A DNA stretch of 39,505 nt from Herbiconiux sp. L3-i23. Lineage in GTDB: Bacteria > Actinomycetota > Actinomycetes > Actinomycetales > Microbacteriaceae. The notes under the pieces were generated by a model, which ran no database searches, was not told the DNA's origin, and saw nothing but the letters and a program-made list of their open reading frames with translations. Location: the NCBI RefSeq assembly GCF_023734115.1, contig NZ_AP025738.1, positions 1-39,505 on the forward strand, read 5' to 3'. Positions 14,699-21,224 of this stretch are shown here, piece after piece (the stretch's first letter is position 1; each line of letters starts with the position of its first letter). The translations under genes were made by a program, and so were the position numbers.

Positions 14699-14835
14699 CT
14701 CCTTCTGGGAACGACGAAGCCTCCGGCTTCACCGGCTCGGATGGTGGCGATTAGCTCGGAGTCGAAAGTTTGGCGACTGGCCGACTCGGAGCTACGAAAC
14801 TTGAGGGGCCCGCCGGTAACGGCGGGCTCTTTCGT
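14696..14835 (+). ncRNA. Putative antisense (countertranscribed) RNA over the rep leader
   Basis: On the plus strand an extended -10 box TGgTATAGT lies at 14681-14689. About 140 bases later a terminator stem GCCCGCCG-gtaa-CGGCGGGC is followed by CTCTTTCGTTT (14808-14837). Between them are hairpins TCCCA/TGGGA (14693-14710) whose loop contains CTCCTT, complementary to the rep AAGGAG, GAAGCC-tcc-GGCTTC (14717-14731 region), and an 11-of-12 stem around GTCG-aaagtttgg-CGAC (about 14752-14792). No coding frame is evident. This layout fits a copy-control antisense RNA. Confidence 0.55.
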
Positions 14836-14837
14836 TT
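14808..14837 (+). terminator. Intrinsic terminator with U-run, plus strand
   Basis: Stem GCCCGCCG / CGGCGGGC with a GTAA loop and a downstream TCTTTCGTTT. The U-run is on the plus-strand side, so it terminates a plus-strand transcript although all annotated genes here are on the minus strand. Confidence 0.8.
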
Positions 14838-15072
14838 AAGCGGCGGGGATGGGCAGCTCCTCCTTCTGAGGGCGCGGCGACGCGATGATCGGGAGTCGCC
14901 CGTTGTCCTCGACCAGTTGATCGATGAGGGCTTCCAGGTAGTACGCGATTGAGACACCGCTGCGCTCCGCGGCCTCCTGGACTTCGGCGCGTGCTTCGGG
15001 GGAAACGCGGCCTTGCAGAAGGACGGTCGGGGCCCCGTCTGCGCGGCGGGCCCGTCTCTTCATTGCACTCAT
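14836..15072 (-). CDS. Small RHH-like DNA-binding protein (putative copy-control regulator)
   Basis: Seen: 78 residues from ATG 15072 (ATG 15063 also possible), with a basic N-terminus (KRRARRADG), a short strand TVLLQGRVS, and two helices (PEARAEVQEAAERSGVSIAYYLEALIDQLVED), the pattern of ribbon-helix-helix proteins of the CopG/Arc type. It lies immediately upstream of rep in the same direction. Known: CopG-like proteins repress rep promoters. Assignment is by pattern and position, not by a clear family match. Confidence 0.7.
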   Translation of the reverse strand: MSAMKRRARRADGAPTVLLQGRVSPEARAEVQEAAERSGVSIAYYLEALIDQLVEDNGRLPIIASPRPQKEELPIPAA

Positions 15073-15127
15073 GCGTCCACCATTCCGGACAGTATGCATT
15101 CGCGGTCGTTGGCTCGCGGCGTGTCGG

Positions 15128-15670
15128 TCATTCTGCCGCGTGAGGGGGTTGATTGCTGGTTTCGTCGAGTCGTTCGCGGAGCTGCCACTTGTGAACGATC
15201 CAGCGGCCTCCGACGAAGGAGCCGGGGATGTGACCCTGTTCGAGCCAGATGTAGATGGTGCCCTTGTACTTGACGCGGAACAGCTGCATGAGGTCGCGGT
15301 AGCTGAGTTCGTCGGCGTAGCCGGCGAGCACGTCGACGGGTTCGCTGGGGCGGGGGCGGTTGCTCGTTGCGGCGAGCCAGGCGCGTATCTCGGCCTTGAA
15401 GATGATCCAGGAGTCACCGATCCGATGTCCGGGGATCGTGCCGTCGCGTAGGCGCGCTCGGACGGCTGGCGCACCGGTGCGGATGATCTTGGCGACGTCG
15501 GCGGTGGTCAGCGTGTCGGGGTACTGCGACCAGTAGTCCTCTTCGCTCACCGGCTCGGGGTTTTCATGTGGGCTCCGTTCGGGTTCGGAGTGTTTCGTAG
15601 CTGAGTCACCTAGTGAAGCGGCGCTGCCAGGTGAGGTGACGCTCTCAGTATCCCGCGGGTTGTCGGTCAT
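15128..15670 (-). CDS. Protein with two tandem excisionase-type HTH domains
   Basis: Seen: 180 residues. A disordered Ser/Pro-rich N-terminus (1-45) is followed by two MerR/Xis-like helix-turn-helix units: about 52-102 (LTTADVAKIIRTGAPAVRARL, wing GHRIGDSWIIFKAEIRAWL) and about 120-170 (LSYRDLMQLFRVKYKGTIYIWL, wing GSFVGGRWIVHKWQLRERL). Single HTH_17 domains are common in excisionases and plasmid regulators; the duplication suggests binding to a composite site. The ATG overlaps the stop of the FHA gene (ATGA). Confidence 0.8.
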   Translation of the reverse strand: MTDNPRDTESVTSPGSAASLGDSATKHSEPERSPHENPEPVSEEDYWSQYPDTLTTADVAKIIRTGAPAVRARLRDGTIPGHRIGDSWIIFKAEIRAWLAATSNRPRPSEPVDVLAGYADELSYRDLMQLFRVKYKGTIYIWLEQGHIPGSFVGGRWIVHKWQLRERLDETSNQPPHAAE

Positions 15671-16509
15671 CTGGGGGACACCCCCTGGTCATCGTTGACG
15701 AGGGAGACGGTGAGGCGGACGTCACCGATCACGGCGATGTCCTGGTCGTGCAGCTGAAGCGGCTGCCACGGCGTGAGCTCCATCGTCGCGGTGCCGGGTC
15801 GTTCGATGGTGGTTCCGTTGGAGGAGGCGCGGTCGGTGGCCCAGAGGGCGCCGTCGTGCCATTCGATGCGTAGGTGGGTGCGGGAGAGCATCCGGGACCC
15901 GTCGTCGACGCTCACGAGCAGGTCGACGTCCTCGCCGACGTCGGCAGCGGGTCGTCGGCCGATGAGGGCGGCGCCGCTGACGCGGGCGACGTCGCCCGTG
16001 CTGAACCGGAGGGTCGCGGTCGGTGCTGCCGGCCGCCGTGGTGTCGACCGCTGAACGAGGCGTGTGTGCTCGAGGTCGGGGTCGACAGGTGTCGGCGGTG
16101 GCGCGATCGGCTCGGCCGGTCGCGCTGGCGGCTGGTAGACGGCTGGAGCGGGCGTGGTGATCGGCGGAGGGCCGATCACCCCTCGATCGGGTGCGGCCGC
16201 GGTCGCGGGGACTGTGACGGCCTGCCTGCGCGGCCGGCGGCCCTTCTCGGCCGGCTCGGCAAGGTCCGTGACGGTCCCGTTGGGGTGCACCGCGACGAGC
16301 CACTTTCCGTCCGGGTCAGTGATCTGCATGCGCAGCGGCCGGTGCAGCTCCGCGGCGACCGCCGTGGCGTACGCGGTGACGGCGCGGCGGGTGACGTCGC
16401 TGGTTGCGGCGTCGAAGTGCTCGTGTCGGCCGGCGACGTTGACGTGCGCGCTGCCGTCCGGCGCGACGTCGACGTACACGACGGGGTAGGCGGGGACCGG
16501 TGCGCTCAT
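15667..16509 (-). CDS. FHA-domain protein
   Basis: Seen: 280 residues. N-terminal 1-90 form a small domain of unknown type; a proline-rich linker (about 110-160) follows; the C-terminal 175-275 form a forkhead-associated domain with ALIGRRP, SRTHLRIEW and SSNGTTIE, the conserved Gly-Arg, Ser-x-x-His and Asn landmarks. FHA domains bind phosphothreonine peptides. Similar FHA proteins occur near transfer genes of actinobacterial plasmids. The ATG overlaps the M23 stop (TGATG) and the stop overlaps the next ATG, so the three genes are one coupled unit. Confidence 0.85.
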   Translation of the reverse strand: MSAPVPAYPVVYVDVAPDGSAHVNVAGRHEHFDAATSDVTRRAVTAYATAVAAELHRPLRMQITDPDGKWLVAVHPNGTVTDLAEPAEKGRRPRRQAVTVPATAAAPDRGVIGPPPITTPAPAVYQPPARPAEPIAPPPTPVDPDLEHTRLVQRSTPRRPAAPTATLRFSTGDVARVSGAALIGRRPAADVGEDVDLLVSVDDGSRMLSRTHLRIEWHDGALWATDRASSNGTTIERPGTATMELTPWQPLQLHDQDIAVIGDVRLTVSLVNDDQGVSPR

Positions 16510-17003
16510 CAGGGCCTCCGGCACGATTCGGGCTGGCAGAGCACCATGCCGAAGACTTGGTAGAACTCCTCGGGGTTCACGAAGCCATAGGACGTCGACG
16601 GGCCGCCGAGGTCCTCGCCGGCCTTGAGGCTGGCGATCGCGGGGTCGATGGTGCCCTCCTTGTTGATGCGCAGGTCGAGGTGGCATCCGCCGGATGGTCC
16701 CTCGTTCCCGGTGAGCGCGATCGGTTCGCCGGCGGTCACAGTGTCGCCTACGGCGACGGAGATATCGGAGAGCTTCATGTGCAAGTAGGACGCGCTCCAG
16801 CCGTCTGGCGATTTGATCGTGAGCTGGATGCCTCCGATGTAGGTCACGGTGCCGTCGCTGATGGAGTAGATCTGGTCTTTGCAGTTGTTGGGCCAGTGCT
16901 GGAGGTCGACCGCGGGGTGCCAGGTCGAGGCGCCTGGGATGTCGATGACGCGGGGCCCGTAGTCGTCGGTCATGTTGAAGCCGGGCCCGAGCGGGTAGAC
17001 CAT
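16509..17003 (-). pseudogene. M23 (LytM-type) endopeptidase, probably truncated at the N-terminus
   Basis: Seen: from ATG 17003, 164 residues with a full set of LytM zinc ligands: HPAVD (H29, D33), SYLHM (H75) and GGCHLDL (H108). Known: such enzymes cut peptidoglycan cross-bridges and usually have an N-terminal membrane or lytic-transglycosylase part. The in-frame coding-like sequence continues upstream of ATG 17003 (GGGCAGNGS before MVYPLG) but reaches a stop near 17097-17099 without any ATG, GTG or TTG, and no ribosome-binding site precedes 17003. This suggests that a longer transfer-type gene lost its 5' part where the hairpin at 17099-17136 and element C now begin. A short functional protein is still possible. 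Confidence 0.65.
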
Positions 17004-17098
17004 GCTGCCGTTGCCGGCGCATCCGCCGCCGCTGGCGGCGTCGCCGGCGATGGCGCCTCTGCTTCTTCTGAGGAGTAGCCTTCGGCTCTGATTTTCTC

Positions 17099-17136
17099 AA
17101 CGGCCCCCGTCACGCTTCGCGCTGATGGGGGCCGTT
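17099..17136. terminator. Hairpin at the junction of the M23 remnant and element C
   Basis: Ten-base perfect arms AACGGCCCCC (17099-17108) and GGGGGCCGTT (17127-17136). It separates divergent units and marks the point where the M23 frame is cut off. Confidence 0.6.
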
Positions 17137-17151
17137 GCGTGGGCAACTTCG

Positions 17152-17300
17152 TTGCCTTTCGGCCTGTGGATGATACGCGCCGGTTTCGCTGCGGCAAGGG
17201 CTTTCGCGGCATATCCTCCCTCGCTGCGCTCACTCCGGTATTCCACGGTCCCCTGCCTCCGCGACCCCAACGCTGTAATTCGGCTTTTGCCGAAAGGCAA
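17152..17300 (+). repeat. Leader element C: long hairpin with conserved core, upstream of the second nrdH (inverted copy)
   Basis: Outer arms TTGCCTTTCGGC (17152-17163) and GCCGAAAGGCAA (17289-17300) pair perfectly. Inner stem GGCAAGGG (17193-17200) pairs 7 of 8 with CCCCTGCC (17250-17257). The core of about 50 bases matches A and B almost exactly but on the opposite strand of the plasmid. Both outer arms can also fold locally (GGCAAC-ttc-GTTGCC at 17142-17156 and TTCGGC-tttt-GCCGAA at 17279-17294), so two mutually exclusive folds exist. Confidence 0.8.
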
Positions 17301-17323
17301 TGAGGTTTGGAGAGGAAAGTGCC

Positions 17324-17569
17324 ATGAACGATGAACCGCTGACCGTGTACTCCAAGGCCGGCTGCGTGCAGTGCACGGCGACACTGCGGGCGCTCGATGC
17401 CGCCGGCATCGCGTACCGGGTGATCGACCTGACCGGTGACCCGGTGGCGCTGGAGAACGTCAAAGAGTCGGGCTTCCTGCAGGCGCCGGTGGTCGAGGGT
17501 GCCGGCAACCCGTGGTCGGGTTTCCGACCCGATCGGATCGACGAGCTGGTCAAGTCGAGGGTGGCGTGA
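17324..17569 (+). CDS. nrdH: NrdH-type glutaredoxin (second copy)
   Basis: Seen: 81 residues with the canonical NrdH motif C-V-Q-C at residues 14-17, the cis-proline segment QAPVV and the NrdH C-terminal signature WSGFRPDRIDEL. It is a paralogue of the protein at 7439 but keeps the more typical active site. ATG 17324 has GGAGAGG upstream. It opens a plus-strand unit of three small genes behind leader element C. The expected role is electron donation to ribonucleotide reductase; no nrdE/nrdF is on the plasmid, so it would work with the host enzyme. Confidence 0.9.
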   Translation: MNDEPLTVYSKAGCVQCTATLRALDAAGIAYRVIDLTGDPVALENVKESGFLQAPVVEGAGNPWSGFRPDRIDELVKSRVA

Positions 17570-17572
17570 GCG

Positions 17573-17779
17573 ATGAGCAGGACAGTGAGCTTCGCCACGA
17601 TCCAGACGACGTTCCCCAGCGGCGACGAGGACCACTACCGGTTGTCGCAGAAGGTCGGGGAACGGGACCAACAGCTGCACGACTACGGCCGGCACGGGTA
17701 CCGGCTCGCGAATACGGTGACGGTCCCCGGAGCCGAGTTCGTGACGGTGATCGACACCCTCACGAGGGAGAGCGACTGA
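17573..17779 (+). CDS. Small plasmid protein, paralogue of 9248-9448
   Basis: Seen: 68 residues; the C-terminal half shares the pattern DYxRxGYxLAxTxTxxGxExVTxxDTLTR with the protein at 9248. The start is 3 bases after the nrdH stop, and its stop overlaps the next ATG (TGATG). Family unknown. Co-occurrence of this family and nrdH behind elements of the same type in two places suggests an ancestral leader-nrdH-small-protein module that was duplicated and inverted. Confidence 0.75.
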   Translation: MSRTVSFATIQTTFPSGDEDHYRLSQKVGERDQQLHDYGRHGYRLANTVTVPGAEFVTVIDTLTRESD

Positions 17780-17982
17780 TGCTGTACGAGCACTCCCCCG
17801 CACCCGTTCTGCTCACCCCCGACGAGGCGGCAGTCATCCTCGGCCGCGACGTGGCAGAACTGCGGCGGTGGCGTAGCCAGAACGTGGGGCCCACGTTCCA
17901 CGACCTCGGCCGCGGACTCATCCGCTACGCCCGCGAATCGGTGATCGAGGAGGCCAGCTACGACGCCGAATCAAAGCGCTAG
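17779..17982 (+). CDS. Small excisionase-like HTH protein
   Basis: Seen: 67 residues with a winged-helix pattern of the HTH_17/Xis type: LLTPDEAAVILGRDVAELRRWRSQNVGP followed by a wing FHDLGRGLIRYARESVIEEA. Such proteins act as excisionases or local transcription regulators. It overlaps the preceding stop and ends the three-gene unit. The target site is unknown. Confidence 0.8.
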   Translation: MLYEHSPAPVLLTPDEAAVILGRDVAELRRWRSQNVGPTFHDLGRGLIRYARESVIEEASYDAESKR

Positions 17983-18063
17983 CAGAAACCGCTGCACGCG
18001 CAGATAGTCATCATGACGAGGCATCGCTCCCGAGCACCGCCTCTTCCCCTCCGGAGCTGATGG

Positions 18064-18459
18064 CTACTGCGGAATTATGTTGCAAATGCTGCGCTCGGAG
18101 CACGTCGCCGGGTCAAGCGTCCGACTTGTCGCGATCATGCCGACCAGTTCCGCCTCGAGGCGGGCGAGTTCTTCCTGCCGTGCCCGGACCTCTGCAAGTT
18201 TGTCAGCTAGCAGGGAGTTCACATGTGAGCACGGGGCCCGTCCGGCCTCGCGCAGTTCAAGAACTCCTGCGATGTCGGTCAGCTTCAGTCCGGCCGCTTT
18301 AGCGGCGCGGATAAACCCGACACGTGCAACCGCACTGTCCTCGTACGCCCGGTATCCGTTGCCTTCCCGAGTTGGCGCCGGCAGCAGTCCTTCCCGTTCG
18401 TAGAACCGGATGGTCTGTGTGCTGACGCCGGTCATTTCGGCGAGATCTCCGATGCGCAT
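18064..18459 (-). CDS. merR: MerR-family heavy-metal regulator
   Basis: Seen: 131 residues from ATG 18459. The N-terminal HTH (MRIGDLAEMTGVSTQTIRFYEREGLL) and wing are typical; a long dimerisation helix (NSLLADKLAEVRARQEELARLEAELV) follows, with Cys77 before it and Cys120 and Cys126 after it. Known: MerR, PbrR and ZntR use one cysteine before and one or two after this helix for Hg, Pb or Zn. The exact metal cannot be read from this pattern; the neighbouring MerA-like gene suggests mercury. It diverges from the 18514 gene across a MerR-type operator. Confidence 0.87.
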   Translation of the reverse strand: MRIGDLAEMTGVSTQTIRFYEREGLLPAPTREGNGYRAYEDSAVARVGFIRAAKAAGLKLTDIAGVLELREAGRAPCSHVNSLLADKLAEVRARQEELARLEAELVGMIATSRTLDPATCSERSICNIIPQ

Positions 18460-18475
18460 GTCTCTATCCCACCAC

Positions 18476-18507
18476 TTGACCTTGCACCTGGCTACAACGT
18501 CTATGGT
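18476..18507 (+). promoter_or_regulatory. MerR-type promoter and operator
   Basis: TTGACC (18476-18481) and TATGGT (18502-18507) are separated by 20 bases, the over-long spacer typical of MerR-activated promoters. Between them lies an imperfect dyad GACCTTGCA (18478-18486) / TACAACGTC (18493-18501). It drives the plus-strand genes at 18514 and 18825. Confidence 0.75.
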
Positions 18508-18513
18508 CGGTGG

Positions 18514-18828
18514 ATGGAAATCACGGTGCAGTACTTCGACGGTTGTCCGAACTGGGAGACGATGGCGGAACGGATCGCGGTGATTGCCGCGGAACGTTCC
18601 GACCTCACGGTGAAACAACAACTCGTGTCGTCGCAGGCGGACGCGGAAGCGCTCGATTTCCGCGGGTCACCCACGCTCCTCGTCGACGGGGCTGTCTTGT
18701 TTCCGGCACCAGATGGGCCGCCAGGCTTGTCCTGCCGGGTCTACCTGACCCCCGAGGGTCTTGCCGGGTCTCCGACCCTGGATCAACTGCGCGATGCCAT
18801 CGCCCACACGGAAGCGGCGGCGCAATGA
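18514..18828 (+). CDS. Thioredoxin-like CPNW protein of a metal module
   Basis: Seen: 104 residues with a thioredoxin-like pattern but a single cysteine in the motif position (FDGCPNWETM, Cys11) and a second one in LSCRVYLTPEGLAG. RGSPTLLVDG corresponds to the cis-proline region. A paralogue is at 37427. Known: proteins of this type are found next to mercury and other metal genes in actinobacteria, with no settled function. Inference: a soft-metal carrier handing its load to the MerA-like enzyme. Its stop overlaps the next ATG (ATGA), and it starts the MerR-controlled unit. Confidence 0.8.
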   Translation: MEITVQYFDGCPNWETMAERIAVIAAERSDLTVKQQLVSSQADAEALDFRGSPTLLVDGAVLFPAPDGPPGLSCRVYLTPEGLAGSPTLDQLRDAIAHTEAAAQ

Positions 18829-20177
18829 GTGACAGGTTCGATCTGGTCGTGATCGGCGCGGGTATGGCGGGAATGACCGCGGCCAACAAGTGCGCCGCGC
18901 AGGGATGGCGGGTTGGAATCGTCGATGAACTGCCCTACGGCGGAACCTGCGCGCTGCGCGGTTGCGATCCGAAGAAGATTCTGCGCCGCGGCGCAGAAAT
19001 CATCGACGCCGCTCAGCTGATGAGCGACACCGGGATCGAGGAGAACGGGGTATCGGTGGATTGGCCAGCGCTGATGCGGCGGAAACGCGGCTTCACGGAC
19101 CGTGTCCCGAAGCGGATGGAGGACGAACTCGTCGGCAATGGCGTCACCGCCTTCCACGGGCACGCCGAGTTCGGCGGGCCGAACGAGCTCATCATCGACG
19201 GCACTGCCCATCGGTCGGACCGGTTCCTCATCGCCTCTGGTGCGACACCGCGCCCCCTGGTCTTTCCCGGTGCGGAGCATCTGATCGACAGCACCGGGTT
19301 CCTGGATCTCGATGAGCTGCCTCGCCGGATCGTGTTCATCGGCGGCGGCTTCATCTCGTTCGAGTTCGCGCACATCGCCGCTCGTGCCGGTGCGGAGTGC
19401 ACGATCATCGACCGCGGGTCCCGACCGCTGCGGGAATTCGATCCGGACCTTGTCGAACTCCTCGTTACCCGATCCGAAGAGGCTGGCATCCGTGTGCTTC
19501 GCAACACAACGGTCACCGGAGTTGGGACCACGCTCGCCGGTTACCGGGTGGGTATCGACATCGCCGGAACAGCGGCCAGCATCGACACCGGCCTCGTAGT
19601 CCACGGCGCGGGTAGGGTTCCCAACCTCGACAGCCTGCATCTGGACGCTGCGGGTATTGCCAGCGGTCCACGCGGTGTGACTGTCGCCGCCCACTTGCAA
19701 AGCATCACCAACCCCGCCGTGTTCGCCGCCGGCGACGCCGCGAACACGATTGGCCGTCCCCTCACGCCCGTTGCCGTGTTCGAAGGCAAAGTCGTCGCGT
19801 CCAACATGATCAAAGGCACCACTACCACGCCCGACTACACGGGCGTGCCCACCACGGTGTTCGCCATCCCTGAGCTCAACCGCGTAGGTCTTCTCGAGCA
19901 CGAAGCCGCTGACGCCGGACACGAAATCGCCGTCCGTTTCACCGACACCAGCGACTGGTACTCCACCTACCGGGTAGCCGAAACCACCGCCGCAGCGAAG
20001 ATCATCATTGACACCGCATCGGACCAGATCCTCGGCGCACACCTCCTAGGCCCCGGCTACTCCGAACTCATCAATACCTTCGGCCTCGCCATCAAACTCG
20101 GCCTCACCACCCGCCAACTCAAATCCGTTACTGCCACTTATCCCTCCCTTGGCTCGGACCTCGGATCCCTGCTGTAA
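18825..20177 (+). CDS. MerA-like flavoprotein disulfide reductase
   Basis: Seen: 450 residues of the class I pyridine nucleotide-disulfide reductase fold. FAD motif GAGMAG (11-16), redox pair Cys42-x4-Cys47 (GGTCALRGC), NAD(P) motif FIGGGFISFEFA in the middle, and the FAD motif AAGDAA before a dimerisation domain. At the C-terminus the active-site His-Pro of glutathione reductase is replaced by Tyr-Pro (TYPS), as in mercuric reductase, but the C-terminal Cys-Cys tail and the N-terminal metal-binding domain of MerA are absent. Mercuric reduction is therefore possible but not proven; a mycothione-reductase-like role is the alternative. It overlaps the CPNW protein gene and is under the MerR promoter. 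Confidence 0.8.
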   Translation: MSDRFDLVVIGAGMAGMTAANKCAAQGWRVGIVDELPYGGTCALRGCDPKKILRRGAEIIDAAQLMSDTGIEENGVSVDWPALMRRKRGFTDRVPKRMEDELVGNGVTAFHGHAEFGGPNELIIDGTAHRSDRFLIASGATPRPLVFPGAEHLIDSTGFLDLDELPRRIVFIGGGFISFEFAHIAARAGAECTIIDRGSRPLREFDPDLVELLVTRSEEAGIRVLRNTTVTGVGTTLAGYRVGIDIAGTAASIDTGLVVHGAGRVPNLDSLHLDAAGIASGPRGVTVAAHLQSITNPAVFAAGDAANTIGRPLTPVAVFEGKVVASNMIKGTTTTPDYTGVPTTVFAIPELNRVGLLEHEAADAGHEIAVRFTDTSDWYSTYRVAETTAAAKIIIDTASDQILGAHLLGPGYSELINTFGLAIKLGLTTRQLKSVTATYPSLGSDLGSLL

Positions 20178-20410
20178 TAGACCGCGAAATCGCTCGCTGT
20201 GACGGGGCGAGATAGCCTTCCATGGTTGGTCTCTGCTGAGGACGCAATTCAGGTCCGTTTCGAGGCTCGCCCGGTCCTTCTGACTGGCCAGGATTACGTT
20301 CGCCACAGGGAACCGAGGTTGAATCGGCCTGGCGTATACGCGGCATCGGCTGGCTGGGCTTGGACTGCCGGCTACCGATTACCGAGGAGATATTGACGCG
20401 ATGAGCTCGA
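20178..20410. other. Intergenic gap before the zinc-ribbon gene
   Basis: I see no convincing gene or strong hairpin. A possible ribosome-binding AGGAG lies at 20382-20387, about 25 bases before the ATG at 20411. Confidence 0.4.
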
Positions 20411-20560
20411 ATGAACGTTGACGCGGCCACCCAGTGCTCATGCTGTGGCAGAACGATGCCGCGGTTCAAACTGCATGAGTTGCGCGACGGAGCGGCCTAC
20501 CTGTGTCGCCGATGTGGCCTGTGGATCGCCGTGCGGCTGCGCAACGACAGCGTTCGCTAA
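20411..20560 (+). CDS. 49-residue zinc-ribbon protein
   Basis: Seen: a short protein with CSCC (Cys9, 11, 12) and CRRC (Cys32, 35), the two knuckles of a zinc ribbon, followed by GLWIAVRLRND. The same protein, with about three quarters identity, is encoded at 37726-37875; the DNA is also similar, beginning with the same ATGAACGTTGAC. At the other site it directly follows a CPNW thioredoxin-like gene; here the MerA-like gene and a gap lie between. Function unknown: a metal-binding or nucleic-acid-binding accessory of metal modules. Confidence 0.8.
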   Translation: MNVDAATQCSCCGRTMPRFKLHELRDGAAYLCRRCGLWIAVRLRNDSVR

Positions 20561-20591
20561 CGCGCCCTGGCACGGCTGGACGCGAGTAGGT

Positions 20592-21224
20592 CTATTGCTG
20601 GTCGTAGGGAGCAGATGCCTGGAGCGTAGCCGCGCCATGCTGGCGCTCACCAGCTGTCATTTCTGGCTGAGCCATAGCGCGGCGCACGGACGCGGAGCTG
20701 ACGTGGAGGGTCTTAGCGATCGTTTCCCACGTCGCCGGGGGGTTCTGAGCGCGCATCTGCCGAGCGACCTCGACCCGCTCAGCGCTCATCACCGTTGGCC
20801 TCCCACCGACGCGACCCTGGGCGCGTGCGTACTCCAAACCCAGCCGAGTGTTCTCCCGAATCGTGTCCACGCGCAGCTGTGCGAATACTGCGACGATGCC
20901 GAACAGGGCTCGGCCCATCGGGGTCGTGGTGTCGATCACCGGTTCAGTGAGGCTCTTGATATCGACGTCCTTGTCCTCCAGCTCGTGCAACGTCTCGATC
21001 AGGATGCGCTCGGTCCCGCCAAGCCGATCGAGGCGACGCACCAACAGCACGTCGCCGGCGCGGAGGTAGTCCATGCACGCGAGCCATTGCGGCCGGTCCT
21101 TGACCCGGCTGGAGTCGCCGTGGTCGACGAACACACGCTCCGCTCCTGCCGCGTGCAGCTCGGCCTTCTGGGCGTTCGGGTTCTGCTCACGCTTGGACAC
21201 TCGGGCGTATCCGACGACGGTCAT
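20592..21224 (-). CDS. Serine recombinase (resolvase/invertase family)
   Basis: Seen: 210 residues. Catalytic domain with GYARVSKREQ (Ser about 10 in RVS), LVRRLDRLGG and the DTTTPMGRALFGIVAVFAQL segment before the long E helix; a C-terminal HTH (ATWETIAKTLHVSSASVRRAM) follows. It resolves cointegrates or plasmid multimers or inverts DNA at short sites. Its ATG overlaps the Fic stop (ATGA), so it is translated with the toxin-antitoxin genes. A candidate binding region is at 22208-22268, upstream of the antitoxin. No transposase of the Tn3 type is present nearby. Confidence 0.92.
   Translation of the reverse strand: MTVVGYARVSKREQNPNAQKAELHAAGAERVFVDHGDSSRVKDRPQWLACMDYLRAGDVLLVRRLDRLGGTERILIETLHELEDKDVDIKSLTEPVIDTTTPMGRALFGIVAVFAQLRVDTIRENTRLGLEYARAQGRVGGRPTVMSAERVEVARQMRAQNPPATWETIAKTLHVSSASVRRAMAQPEMTAGERQHGAATLQASAPYDQQ

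Noticed and set aside
14745-14800. Possible tRNA in the hairpin-rich region before rep
   Set aside because: The stems do not form a cloverleaf with T-loop and anticodon positions; an antisense RNA explains them better.
13715-14839. A 374-codon plus-strand open frame over rep
   Set aside because: Same cause: antisense of a GC-rich gene with clear primase motifs. The 3' end also runs through the antisense-RNA hairpins.
5930-17982. Search for relaxase, coupling protein or type IV secretion genes in the backbone
   Set aside because: None recognised on either strand. The M23 and FHA genes are only suggestive remnants, so autonomous conjugation is not claimed.
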